NCBI GenBank assembly: GCA_913043255.1
Contig: CAJWLK010000001.1
Span: forward strand, 248,001 to 312,000
From: an uncultured Gemmatimonadota bacterium
Lineage (GTDB): Bacteria > Gemmatimonadota > Gemmatimonadetes > Palauibacterales > Palauibacteraceae
Reading direction: 5' to 3'
Length of the DNA stretch: 64,000 nt
The translations under genes were made by a program, and so were the position numbers. Positions within the stretch are counted from its first letter, which is position 1; the number at the start of each line of letters is the position of its first letter. Below are positions 7,707-16,541 of this stretch, in pieces. Under the pieces are notes generated by a model. It saw nothing but the letters and a program-made list of their open reading frames with translations. It made no database searches and was not told the DNA's origin.

Positions 7707-9101
7707 TCAATCGAAACGAAGGGCCCAAAGTCCGCTGTTCATGTCGGAGACCCAAAGGTGACCCGCATGCCATTGAGGCGCCCATGTGCAAGTTCCTGAA
7801 GACTGGCAATTCCCTACTCCATCATAAGTAAATGATGCGATCGTCCGACCTTGGCGGTGTAGTTCGCCGAGAAGTTCTCCGCTCACGTCTATCGCAAAAA
7901 TCCCCTGATTATACCAGGCCGCGTAGAGCACATCATTTTCCTCATCCAACCAAAAGTTGTGAGGGGTAGTCCCTTCTACAGTATAGGTTGCTACCTCCCT
8001 TGGATTCGCCAAATCTTGAGCGTCAACGACGTGCATCTTACCCGGTGTTGAGAAGTCTTCTTCGCCAACGAAAACGTATCCGCTTTCCGGGTCGTACCAC
8101 GCATTATGAGTGTCCCCTCCTACAGTCTGTTTTCGGGAAACTTCTACGGGGTTTTGTGGAGAACCCCCGGCGATACCATTCCCTACATCTAAGATGATGA
8201 GCCCAGGGTCCCAATGAGATAGAAACGCCAGACCGTCACGCACATAGACATCGTGGAGAAATTGGTCTCCACCATAGAAGCTGGCCGCGATGGAGGGGTT
8301 TGCCGGGTCCGAAATGTCAAGGATGCGGAGTCCGCTTGATCGGCTCGATCCATCGACGACGGCGTACACGAAATCACCATCGATCCAAACGTTATGGACC
8401 CCCTGCTCGAGTGTGGCAGTGAATCGACTAATAACCTGTGGATGAAGTGGATCAGAAAGATCTAGAAGCGTGATTCCGTTGAGGCCATCTCCGGACCCTT
8501 CGTGAGTCAGAACGGCCAGAGTTCCGTCATCACGAATCTTGACGTCATTCACCGTGCCCGCTGTAACTGCGACCGAATCAGTAATCGTTGGAGAAGACGG
8601 ATTTGAGATGTCCCACGCGTACAATCGGTTGCCTTGGAAACGACCCGTTCCAGAGTTTCGCGTTCCCCAAGTACCTGTGTACGCAAAACCACCGTTCAAC
8701 CACAGATCCGACGTGAAACGGTCACGAACCTCACCATGCCCCACCACCGAAAACGTGCGATCCGAAACCCCGCGTAGAGAGATTGTAATCGCCTTCTCTG
8801 CACGAACATTCTGGGCCTCGGCCACAACAGTGGCACCTCCCGGACGATACGCCACAAAACGTCCATCCACTTTTATTAAACCAGCACCGGCAGGCTCCAC
8901 AGACCAGTCTACTGACACTTCTGACGGTGAACCATCTTGTGTAACCACAGCCCCGAACGAGACCACGTCTCCCTGTCGCACCTCAGAAGGCCCCGTTTCG
9001 ATCCTGATCATGAGATCTGCAGGAGAGCAACAAGGGGCTGTAGGATCCGAGCATCCGATCGTAGCCCCCATAAACGTTCCAACAATCAGCACCAAGCGCA
9101 T
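7707..9101 (-). CDS. LVIVD-repeat beta-propeller lipoprotein with Ig-like domain
   Basis: A 464-residue exported lipoprotein. From ATG at 9101 the signal reads RLVLIVGTFMGATIGC, with the lipobox Cys at about residue 17; a GTG at 9137 would add 12 residues and bury the signal. Residues about 30-110 look like a bacterial Ig-like fold (QGDVVSFGAVVTQDGSP, RPGGATVVAEA). The rest is a run of LVIVD-type propeller blades, each pairing a phrase such as LRILDISDPANPSI or ITLLDLSDPLHPQV with a following strand. Such proteins sit on the cell surface or in the periplasm and have no known enzymatic role. It neighbours another exported protein gene on the same strand. Confidence 0.85.
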   Translation of the reverse strand: MRLVLIVGTFMGATIGCSDPTAPCCSPADLMIRIETGPSEVRQGDVVSFGAVVTQDGSPSEVSVDWSVEPAGAGLIKVDGRFVAYRPGGATVVAEAQNVRAEKAITISLRGVSDRTFSVVGHGEVRDRFTSDLWLNGGFAYTGTWGTRNSGTGRFQGNRLYAWDISNPSSPTITDSVAVTAGTVNDVKIRDDGTLAVLTHEGSGDGLNGITLLDLSDPLHPQVISRFTATLEQGVHNVWIDGDFVYAVVDGSSRSSGLRILDISDPANPSIAASFYGGDQFLHDVYVRDGLAFLSHWDPGLIILDVGNGIAGGSPQNPVEVSRKQTVGGDTHNAWYDPESGYVFVGEEDFSTPGKMHVVDAQDLANPREVATYTVEGTTPHNFWLDEENDVLYAAWYNQGIFAIDVSGELLGELHRQGRTIASFTYDGVGNCQSSGTCTWAPQWHAGHLWVSDMNSGLWALRFD

Positions 9102-9189
9102 TCTCTTGGCCCGTGATCTTCGAATCTCGCAGTTCACGGACGAACGACTACAGGAAAAAAAGTTCCGTGACTACCTAATGCTAACCAAA

Positions 9190-9897
9190 TCAATTTCTAC
9201 AGTTGGGGTCTGCAAGCTTAATCGCGAGACCTTCAAGGCCAAATAAAATCAACGCACCTGACGGCGGGTTGTCCGGATGAGGACGAAGATCGCCCTTGGG
9301 GTACAGGATCGCATTCGCCTCCGCCCGTTCCGCTTCGATCACGAACTGCTCGATGATTTCTTTATTATCAGTGCCAGACCCGGTTCTCCTGGCCACGATT
9401 CTCCCCTTATCTTCGTACTCGCAGCGCTCAAGGTTCCACCCCTCTCGGCACAGAAATTGTCGAGGGAATTCCATGTCAGGACACATCAACAGACGACCTT
9501 CTGCCCCCCCACCTCCACCGCCTACCGCTGCGGTCAACATAGATATACCTAAGTCGACACGCTCGAAGTCCGCAGCCATCGTATACTCCATCGTTTCACC
9601 AGCGAATGCGGCGAACGCTGCTTGGAGCACGAGAGGGATACCCACCGGAATCCCACACAGTCGATAAACTCCATCAAGCCCAGTATCGGCACTCGTATCC
9701 CCTTCAGCCCAAGTAGCTGTCACAGTCGCGGCGGGCATGGTCATCTCCGAATCAGAATCAACCACATAGCCGATGAGCCCACCGGCATCGCCGGACAGCG
9801 TGGGACATGTTTCCTCAAGTGTTTGCGCGCCTAGCCCCGAAGCTAAGAGACCTAGCAAAACCAATCCGGCACCTAGAAATCGCATGATACTTGTCAT
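9190..9897 (-). CDS. Secreted protein with carboxypeptidase-regulatory-like domain
   Basis: A 235-residue exported protein with a clear signal peptide (MRFLGAGLVLLGLLASGLGAQ after three extra residues). A strong AAGGAGAA lies five bases before the ATG at 9897. Residues about 38-115 look like a carboxypeptidase-regulatory-like fold (GGLIGYVVDSDSEM, then DGVYRLCGIPVG). A poly-glycine linker near 125-131 leads to a C-terminal part with conserved-looking cysteines (LMCPDMEF, LCREGW, ERCEYED, PNCRN). I do not recognise the C-terminal part. The downstream lipoprotein gene starts about 90 bases away on the same strand, so the two may be co-transcribed. Confidence 0.7.
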   Translation of the reverse strand: MTSIMRFLGAGLVLLGLLASGLGAQTLEETCPTLSGDAGGLIGYVVDSDSEMTMPAATVTATWAEGDTSADTGLDGVYRLCGIPVGIPLVLQAAFAAFAGETMEYTMAADFERVDLGISMLTAAVGGGGGGAEGRLLMCPDMEFPRQFLCREGWNLERCEYEDKGRIVARRTGSGTDNKEIIEQFVIEAERAEANAILYPKGDLRPHPDNPPSGALILFGLEGLAIKLADPNCRN

Positions 9898-10057
9898 AGT
9901 GCTTCTCCTTCATAACCCTGAGCTAATACCATAAGCATGGCACTCCTTCACAAACAAAGCCTGACTCCCCAGACTCAACATTCATACAACGTAGCGCATC
10001 TGACCGATGTTGGTCCAAGGTTTTGTGTTCTAGGCGCCTTCGCGAAAGATTCCCTCT

Positions 10058-11254
10058 ATGCCAATATCCGTCGATAGTACCCACCTAACTCGCTCGCTCG
10101 CCGAACTTGTAGCGACGAACTCAATAAACCCATCACTGGTGCCCGAGGCTGATGGCGAGGCTGCGATTGCCGACGTTACCGCTCGTCATATGCGTGAAGC
10201 AGGACTTCAGGTCGAACGGTATGAACCCAAACCTGGGCGTCCGAGCCTGATAGGCCGGTTAGTCGGGACTGGCCAAGGACCAACCCTCATGCTCAATGCC
10301 CATTACGACACCGTGGGTGTTGAAGGGATGCAGGCACCATTCAATCCCATAATTGAAAACGACCGACTCTATGGTCGTGGCTCATATGATATGAAAGGAT
10401 CGCTGGCCGCATGCATCGAAGCAACGCGTGCAATTGCTATGAGTGAACAGGCATTAGCTGGTGATGTACTAATCGCTGCGGTGGCGGACGAAGAGTACGC
10501 AAGTATTGGGACAGCTGACCTTTTGGTACGCCGTGAACGAGGCGAACTAGACTTCGACGCGGCGATTGTCACAGAACCCACTTCCCTAGCCCTTTGTGTA
10601 GCTCATCGAGGTTTCACTTGGCTAGAAATCGAGACACAAGGACTCGCAGCTCATGGAAGTCGATACCACATCGGCGTCGATGCCAACATTCGTATGGGGC
10701 GCGTACTCCGAGAACTCGAAGCCCTGTTATCCGACCTACAGGCCAGACCAGGGCACCCGTTACTTGGGCCTCCGTCTCTACACGCCTCGATGATCGAAGG
10801 CGGCGTCGGGATCAGTACATATTCACCAAGCTGTAAACTTAAAATTGAGCGACGGACGGTTCCACCCGAGAGTCAAAAAACAATTGAAAACGAGATAGTC
10901 AACCTACTCGACTCACTGCAAGACGATGACCCGAACTTCGAGGCCACCTGGAAGACATCCTTTCACCGAGATCCATTTGAGACCCTACCTGATGCCCCAA
11001 TTGCACGCTGCGTATCGACCGCCGCCGCTGGAGTCTTGGGAAAGCAGCCTGACGTCATAGGGGACTCGGCGTGGATGGACTCAGCACTAACATCCGAGGC
11101 TGGTGTCGATACCGTCGTTATCGGACCGCACGGGCAGGGAGCCCATGCAGCGGTAGAGTGGGTTGATATTACTTCATGTGTTCAACTCGCAGAGATCCTA
11201 GCGCACGCTGCAATTGACTTCTGTAACCAAGGTGTGGATCGGCAAATTGCCTGA
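10058..11254 (+). CDS. M20 family metallopeptidase (ArgE/DapE-like)
   Basis: A 398-residue cytoplasmic di-zinc hydrolase. The M20 signatures are all present: NAHYDTV (His82, Asp84), GSYDMKGS with the bridging Asp111, and ADEEYAS with catalytic Glu145 and ligand Glu146. EPTS near 175 and HGQGAHAAVEWVD near the C-terminus supply the remaining ligands. The insert between about 185 and 290 is the usual dimerisation domain. ArgE and DapE remove N-acyl groups from ornithine and diaminopimelate; more distant members cleave dipeptides or carbamoyl amino acids. The gene has no biosynthetic neighbours, so a catabolic deacylase is as likely as a biosynthetic one. It is convergent with an amidohydrolase gene four bases away. 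Confidence 0.87.
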   Translation: MPISVDSTHLTRSLAELVATNSINPSLVPEADGEAAIADVTARHMREAGLQVERYEPKPGRPSLIGRLVGTGQGPTLMLNAHYDTVGVEGMQAPFNPIIENDRLYGRGSYDMKGSLAACIEATRAIAMSEQALAGDVLIAAVADEEYASIGTADLLVRRERGELDFDAAIVTEPTSLALCVAHRGFTWLEIETQGLAAHGSRYHIGVDANIRMGRVLRELEALLSDLQARPGHPLLGPPSLHASMIEGGVGISTYSPSCKLKIERRTVPPESQKTIENEIVNLLDSLQDDDPNFEATWKTSFHRDPFETLPDAPIARCVSTAAAGVLGKQPDVIGDSAWMDSALTSEAGVDTVVIGPHGQGAHAAVEWVDITSCVQLAEILAHAAIDFCNQGVDRQIA

Positions 11255-11258
11255 TTTC

Positions 11259-12800
11259 CTACCAAGCGTGGCCCTTACCCGGCGTCGAGAAAATTCGCTC
11301 GTAAGGGAGCGCATCTAGATCGACAACTGTGCCGTTCCGAATCACCGCATGAATCGCCCGGATGTTACTGATGTCTTCCAAAGGATTCGCATCTAGAATC
11401 ACAATGTCTGCATACTTTCCAACATCAAGGGTGCCCAGTTCATCAAGCATCTTGCACGCGATAGCGCCATTGCGAGTGATAGCAACGATCGCTTCCATCG
11501 GTGTCATCCCGAGTTCTACTAAGCCCTCTGTCGCAATCACACTCCCAATACCAAATGACTGATTCTCGAATTTGACTTCGCGACGCAGTTCGGGGGCACT
11601 CCCCAAATAATTGTCTGTACCGATCGTAGTCACGCACCCATTGGCGATGAGCTTCTCCGCGTTCACCCGACGAATTCTGATCCGGTCGCCTTTAGCTCGG
11701 CCCTCCGCCCGGCGCTCCGCTGAGGTTAACTCCAATCCATCGCGACGGCGTCCATGTTCATCGGCTGCCGTCATCTTCTCCCGCTCTTCAAGATGTCGTT
11801 CCCACGCAGGTCCAGCGACCGTATTCGCGATCATGGCACACACAGTTCCGCGTTCAACGATCTCTTTCACTAGTGCGTCCGGGATCTCGTTTGGGAGAGC
11901 TTCGGGGTGCTGAATTAGATCGACACCTGCTAGAACTGAGATCCAAAGACCCTCTGGACTCGTCGAGTGAGTTTCAGCAACAAGTCCGCGTTTATGAGTC
12001 TCCTCGACCAAAACTTTTTGTGCATCGGGAGAGAACCCGATCATAATCACTGCGTTTGAATGGCTCGTGCCCCCATATTTTATGAAGTTGGGACCTATGT
12101 CTAGGTAATCATTGATTGCTAGACGAAGATTTTCGGATTCCATGTGCATCAACTCTTCACCCGAGCCCTGCGTGATGAAGTCGTTGAACTGTTCCTGAAA
12201 CAAGGTCAAACCTTCTTCCCGTGTACCTGAAAACGTTTCAGAATACGGCCCGCCCCAGCCTACAATATTCCCCGCCACCAGCATCCGAGGACCGACGGTA
12301 TCACCGCGTGCGATTGCGTCACGAATCTGTATGAGTGGAATCAGTGATCCATAGCTGTCGCGCACGGTGGTGAACCCATGTTTGAGCTGAAGCTGAGCTG
12401 CTTCGAGCGTGAGATTCGCATTCATGTTCTCGTAGCGCACCAGAGTCTCATGCAAATCGAGGTGACGGGAAGCAGGACCAGATCCATACAAGGATAAGTG
12501 AACGTTACTGTCGATGAACCCCGGGGTTATGTATTTCCCGGCACCGTCAATCACCTGAGTTCCATCTGGAATCTGGACTGAAGACCTCGGACCAACAGCA
12601 AAGATTCGTTCCCCTTCGATTACGAGCGTCCCATCTGGGATTGGAGGGTTCCCATTTCCATCGATGATGGTGACTCCCACAATGGCAGTCATTTCTCCCG
12701 GTTCTTGGCAGACCACATATCTCGGAGTGGACACAACAAACACCAACACAAGCGTGAATAACAACGCGGGTACGCGATCCGGGAGGATTCGATGGAACAT
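11259..12800 (-). CDS. Exported amidohydrolase (imidazolonepropionase-like) with altered HxH motif
   Basis: A 513-residue metal-dependent amidohydrolase with a Sec signal (hydrophobic 12-25, cleavage near VVCQ). GGAG lies six bases before the ATG. The N-terminal beta-sandwich reads GVTIIDGNG, and the C-terminal one closes with LGTLDVGKYADIVILDANP. The barrel keeps ETHSTSPEG, IQHPEALP and TIGTDNYLG. The first metal motif is GFIDSNVHL, so Asn replaces the first His of HxH. This may define a subfamily with a different or single metal site. Family members hydrolyse cyclic amides, dipeptides or N-acyl amino acids. The gene precedes no clear partner; the PQQ dehydrogenase gene lies upstream about 80 bases away on the same strand. 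Confidence 0.83.
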   Translation of the reverse strand: MFHRILPDRVPALLFTLVLVFVVSTPRYVVCQEPGEMTAIVGVTIIDGNGNPPIPDGTLVIEGERIFAVGPRSSVQIPDGTQVIDGAGKYITPGFIDSNVHLSLYGSGPASRHLDLHETLVRYENMNANLTLEAAQLQLKHGFTTVRDSYGSLIPLIQIRDAIARGDTVGPRMLVAGNIVGWGGPYSETFSGTREEGLTLFQEQFNDFITQGSGEELMHMESENLRLAINDYLDIGPNFIKYGGTSHSNAVIMIGFSPDAQKVLVEETHKRGLVAETHSTSPEGLWISVLAGVDLIQHPEALPNEIPDALVKEIVERGTVCAMIANTVAGPAWERHLEEREKMTAADEHGRRRDGLELTSAERRAEGRAKGDRIRIRRVNAEKLIANGCVTTIGTDNYLGSAPELRREVKFENQSFGIGSVIATEGLVELGMTPMEAIVAITRNGAIACKMLDELGTLDVGKYADIVILDANPLEDISNIRAIHAVIRNGTVVDLDALPYERIFSTPGKGHAW

Positions 12801-12879
12801 ATGCTACTCCAGATTATAAGAAATTATATCTTCAGACACTTCGCAGCTTCTCAAAAATCTGAGAACCCCCATCTTCGAC

Positions 12880-14841
12880 TTATTCAGGAAGGGTAAATGC
12901 CTGAAGCTTGGAGTCAACGTATTCGACATCCGACGTGGCAACTACCACAAATTGACGGCCCGTTTTCGTCCGATATGTCATGGGGTTTCCTCGACCAAGG
13001 CCATCACCCAAATCACCGCGCCACAAGGTAGTTCCGTTCGTTGAATCGATACCTTCTATCCAAGGTGTTCCACCCGCTAGAAACACAATGCCACCAGCTG
13101 TCACAAGAGGCCCCGAAGTGGTTCCATGGCTTTGGGGCGAACCACCCATTGGCGGGAGGTCGAGCCCCGTCAGCGCTGGGTGACTGCGAACCGCTGAATC
13201 GTCTCCAAACGGACGTTGCCACAAATGCTCGCCTGTATCGAGGTCAATCGCCGTCAACGTCCCATAGGGAGGCTTGAGAAGAGGGAGCCCGTTTTTCAAT
13301 GTCAGATACCCATTAAAATTGGGTAAGTAATCAGCATCTCCCTCATCTCCATCGCCTGCCGCGACACGCGCTAGGAACGGGTCATTATAGGCCTTCACAT
13401 AAAATGTTTTTGTTATCGGATCAGTGGCACCGCCCCCCCAACCGGCACCACCAATCAGCCCTGGCATCATGATTGTGCCTTCAATCGAAGGCGGCGTAAA
13501 AATTGGGCCGGTCCGATATTTACTAATGAGATCCAACGCCTCAGTTCTCAGCTCTGGTGTAAAATTGATGAGGTCATCTTCCGTTATCCCCTGACGGGCG
13601 AATGGTGCCGGTCGCGTTGGGAAGGGTTGCGTTGGCTGAGGCACTTCACCCGGAACGGTGCTTTCGGGCACCGACCGCTCTATAATCGGCCATACGGGCT
13701 CACCTGTGACACGATCGAACACATAGACAAATGCTGTCTTCCCTACCGCCACTACAGCATCAATTTCACGCCCATCGACTTCAATTGTGACAAGGCTAGG
13801 AGGGGCCGGCAAATCGTAATCCCAGAGCCCGTGGTGAACAGTTTGGAAGTGCCATACCCGTTCTCCGTTTCTTGCGTCCAGGCACACTAACGATTCCGCA
13901 AACAGATTCGCACCCCGGCGATGACCACCATAAAAGTCATTGTTGGGCGTCGATACCGGCAGATAGATGAGTCCGCGTTCTGCATCAAGTGAGAAAGGCG
14001 CCCATACGTTGGCCGATCCCGTATAGGACCAAGATTCTTCTTCCCAAGTATCAACCCCAAACTCACCTTCTTTGGGAATCGTGTGAAAAGTCCAGAGCAA
14101 CTTTCCACTCCGCGCATCGAATGCCTGAACATCACCAGGGGGATTATTTCGATAGATACGGGTATCCGGGACACCGCTCCCGACGATCACAATGTCTTCA
14201 AACACAACAGCTGGTGACGTGTTTGATATGTGAAGCCGGTTCGCATCCCAGGCGAGACCTTTCGTCAGGTCAACTTCACCTCCGTTTCCAAAACTGGAAA
14301 CCATTTCCCCTGTCGCGGCATCAAGTGCAATAAGCCGCCAACGCGAATTAAGGAAGATCCGTCGCTCCTGCCCATCACTCCACTGTGTGATCCCACGATG
14401 ACAAAACCGACACCCCCGGTGGAGGTTTCCCCACTCGTAGGCCTTCGGATCGTAACTCCAGTATTCGGCTCCGGTCTCAGCGTTAAGTGCAACGACACGG
14501 TTATAGGGCGTAGATACCCACATGGTATCGTTGATCACGATCGGGGTCGCTTCAAACGCGCCCGGCGCTACACGTTCACCCTGGAGAGGGCTCGAAGCTG
14601 ACGGAATTGCTTGCTCTCTCGTTTCCCAAGTCCACACAGGCTGAAGCTTACTGACGTTGTTTCGGTCAATATCCGTCAGTGGCGAATATTTCAGACCACC
14701 AGCATCACCTCCATAAACGGGCCAGTCATCTCCTACTGATGTCGAGGAGTTAACGCTCGACCCGGGAGGCTGGCACCCACTCAGAAACAAGCTGATGGTA
14801 AGGGCTACGATTTGGCCTACGATATTCCAGTTGTCTTGCAT
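12880..14841 (-). CDS. PQQ-dependent dehydrogenase, lipoprotein
   Basis: A 653-residue quinoprotein of the glucose/alcohol dehydrogenase type, an eight-bladed propeller that binds pyrroloquinoline quinone. It likely oxidises a sugar or alcohol in the periplasm. The start at 14841 has AGGGAAAG upstream and yields a lipoprotein signal ending SLFLSGC; an ATG at 14979 would add 46 residues of non-signal sequence. Family signs: WPVYGGDAGGLKYSPL, the tryptophan-docking phrases NRVVALNAETGAEYWSYDP and LIALDAATGEMV, EGEFGVDTW, and IDLDTGEHLWQRPFGD. A CRFCH sequence falls in the usual HRG region and would be a heme c site if used. No separate cytochrome domain is present. Confidence 0.9.
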   Translation of the reverse strand: MQDNWNIVGQIVALTISLFLSGCQPPGSSVNSSTSVGDDWPVYGGDAGGLKYSPLTDIDRNNVSKLQPVWTWETREQAIPSASSPLQGERVAPGAFEATPIVINDTMWVSTPYNRVVALNAETGAEYWSYDPKAYEWGNLHRGCRFCHRGITQWSDGQERRIFLNSRWRLIALDAATGEMVSSFGNGGEVDLTKGLAWDANRLHISNTSPAVVFEDIVIVGSGVPDTRIYRNNPPGDVQAFDARSGKLLWTFHTIPKEGEFGVDTWEEESWSYTGSANVWAPFSLDAERGLIYLPVSTPNNDFYGGHRRGANLFAESLVCLDARNGERVWHFQTVHHGLWDYDLPAPPSLVTIEVDGREIDAVVAVGKTAFVYVFDRVTGEPVWPIIERSVPESTVPGEVPQPTQPFPTRPAPFARQGITEDDLINFTPELRTEALDLISKYRTGPIFTPPSIEGTIMMPGLIGGAGWGGGATDPITKTFYVKAYNDPFLARVAAGDGDEGDADYLPNFNGYLTLKNGLPLLKPPYGTLTAIDLDTGEHLWQRPFGDDSAVRSHPALTGLDLPPMGGSPQSHGTTSGPLVTAGGIVFLAGGTPWIEGIDSTNGTTLWRGDLGDGLGRGNPMTYRTKTGRQFVVVATSDVEYVDSKLQAFTLPE

Positions 14842-15112
14842 ATTCAGACTTTCCCTGTAGCAAGAAAATGTGATGTCTACTACATAGCTTAACTTCCATG
14901 CCGGGCCGGCACAGGCCTCAGTACCTACGTTACAATCGTAACCAGTCCTCCACCGTGGAAATGGATTTATCAGAATCAATTGCTACCAGCAAAACCACTG
15001 CTATTTTTCACTATTGGGATGGAGGGCATTCTGATCAGTTCATCGATGAGATATAATCGACCTCTAGTGATTGTCGAGTGGAATCTCATCTAGCGTTTTC
15101 CATGGAGGATCT

Positions 15113-16048
15113 GTGAAACTCACGCGTCGTAAACTACTCAAACTGGGGGCCAGCGCGGGCGCATACGCTGCAGTCGCACCGAGTAGCACTCAGGGGTGGA
15201 CCACTCGATTACAAGAGGGGGCCGTAGTAACAAAGCCCATCCCGTCCAGTGGCGAACACGTGCCCGTGATCGGAATAGGGACACGAGACTACAATACGGA
15301 AGCCTCAAGCGAAGAAATGAAACGTTTCCAAGACACGATGACCGCGTTCATCGAACATGGGGGAACCATCTTCGATACAGCGGCAGGATATGGGAGAAGC
15401 ACCTCGGAAACGGTCCTTGGGAGTCTCGCCGATGATTTGGGTCTCGCCGATACCATATTCTGGGCTACCAAAGTGGATCGGGCGCCAAAAGATGAGGGGA
15501 TAGCCCGTATGGAGGATTCCTTTGACAAGCTGCACGATGACGTCATCGACCTCATGCAGGTTCATAACCTCCGCGGAACGTCAACCCAGTTGGCTACAAT
15601 TCGAGAATGGCAAGAGGAGGGGCGCATCCGATACAGTGGGGTGACGACCTCCAGCGCCCGCCAGTACGAAGCCATGGTTCAGACGATTCGAACCGAAAAG
15701 ATCAACTTCGTTCAGGTCGATTATTCGCTTGCTAACCGCGGCGCAGCAGAAGAAATCCTTCCACTATGTGCCGAACGTGGAATTGCCACGCTAATTAATC
15801 TCCCATTTGGTAGGGGTCGACTGTTTCAGGCTGTGGATGGTCACGTTCTGCCCGATTTCGCAACTGAATGGTGCGACAGTTGGGGACAGTTCTTCCTTAA
15901 ATACGTGGTCTCACATCCCGCGGTGACCACTGCGATTCCTGGCACAACAAAACCGCATCATGCGATCGACAACATGGGGGCGGCGCGTGGATGGATGCCC
16001 GATGCCAAAATGCGGAGTCGAATGGAAACTTGGTTCGATGCCCTCTGA
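15113..16048 (+). CDS. Tat-exported aldo/keto reductase
   Basis: A 311-residue aldo/keto reductase with a twin-arginine signal (TRRKLLKLGASAGAYAA). GTG at 15113 is chosen because GGAGG sits four bases upstream and the Tat motif follows directly; an ATG at 15071 would add 14 residues. The catalytic tetrad is present: Asp and Tyr in FDTAAGYGRS, Lys in WATKVDRA, His in LMQVHNL. The C-terminal SHPAVTTAIPGTTKP is the usual cofactor-binding strand and helix. Tat export implies that the NADP cofactor is loaded before transport, or that the domain has another use; export of such reductases is common in this kind of bacterium. It stands apart from its neighbours. Confidence 0.88.
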   Translation: MKLTRRKLLKLGASAGAYAAVAPSSTQGWTTRLQEGAVVTKPIPSSGEHVPVIGIGTRDYNTEASSEEMKRFQDTMTAFIEHGGTIFDTAAGYGRSTSETVLGSLADDLGLADTIFWATKVDRAPKDEGIARMEDSFDKLHDDVIDLMQVHNLRGTSTQLATIREWQEEGRIRYSGVTTSSARQYEAMVQTIRTEKINFVQVDYSLANRGAAEEILPLCAERGIATLINLPFGRGRLFQAVDGHVLPDFATEWCDSWGQFFLKYVVSHPAVTTAIPGTTKPHHAIDNMGAARGWMPDAKMRSRMETWFDAL

Positions 16049-16158
16049 CAACTCATTCAGACGGTAGGATACGGAGTTCAGCAGGCATTTAAAGAAGTAA
16101 GACGCCCCTGGCCACTAACGGAATTAATGTGGCCCAAAGGTTATGATCAGGAGGCTCG

Positions 16159-16509
16159 ATGGAGCCCCATGCCAAGCAAACCGATGAAACCCTACTCGCC
16201 GAATGTGACGTGGACACATTTCGAGCTGGGGGGCCTGGCGGACAACACCAAAATAAAACGGAATCAGCAGTGCGATTGGTCCATCGACCAACGGGGATTG
16301 TCGTCACGGCTCGAAACTCTCGAAGTCAGCACCGAAACCGCCAACAAGCACTTCAACAACTGCGAACAATCTTAGAAGAACTTGCGCGCCCCAAAAAACC
16401 GCGCGTCCCTACAAGCACGCCTCCAATAGCGAAAAAGAAACGGCTAGAGGATAAGCGCCGCCGCTCGGAGCGGAAGAAAAACCGTAAGAAACCAGACCTC
16501 GACGACTAA
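16159..16509 (+). CDS. GGQ-domain release-factor-like protein
   Basis: A 116-residue protein holding only the peptidyl-tRNA hydrolysis domain of class I release factors. The GGQ tripeptide is at 27-29 in [16 protein letters not shown], followed by [14 protein letters not shown]. The stop-codon-recognition domains are absent. A strongly basic tail (about 80-116, rich in Lys and Arg) recalls ArfB/YaeJ, whose tail enters the empty mRNA channel of stalled ribosomes. AGGAGG lies four bases before the ATG. It may rescue stalled ribosomes, but short GGQ proteins of this subtype are poorly studied and are not clear ArfB orthologues. It is convergent with the amidohydrolase operon. Confidence 0.85.
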   Translation: MEPHAKQTDETLLAECDVDTFRAGGPGGQHQNKTESAVRLVHRPTGIVVTARNSRSQHRNRQQALQQLRTILEELARPKKPRVPTSTPPIAKKKRLEDKRRRSERKKNRKKPDLDD

Positions 16510-16532
16510 CCAATTTGTCTGCGACAATTGGT
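16509..16532. terminator. Hairpin between convergent genes
   Basis: ACCAATTTGTC (16509-16519) pairs with GACAATTGGT (16523-16532) around a three-base loop, with one bulged T. It overlaps the stop codon of the GGQ gene and ends just before the last codon of the convergent amidohydrolase gene. There is no long T run, so termination in either direction is plausible but unproven. Confidence 0.4.
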
Positions 16533-16541
16533 CACAAAGGG

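Noticed and set aside
8539-9246. 235-codon plus-strand frame
   Set aside because: Antisense to the LVIVD lipoprotein, whose signal peptide and repeats are clear; the translated sequence has no protein-like pattern.
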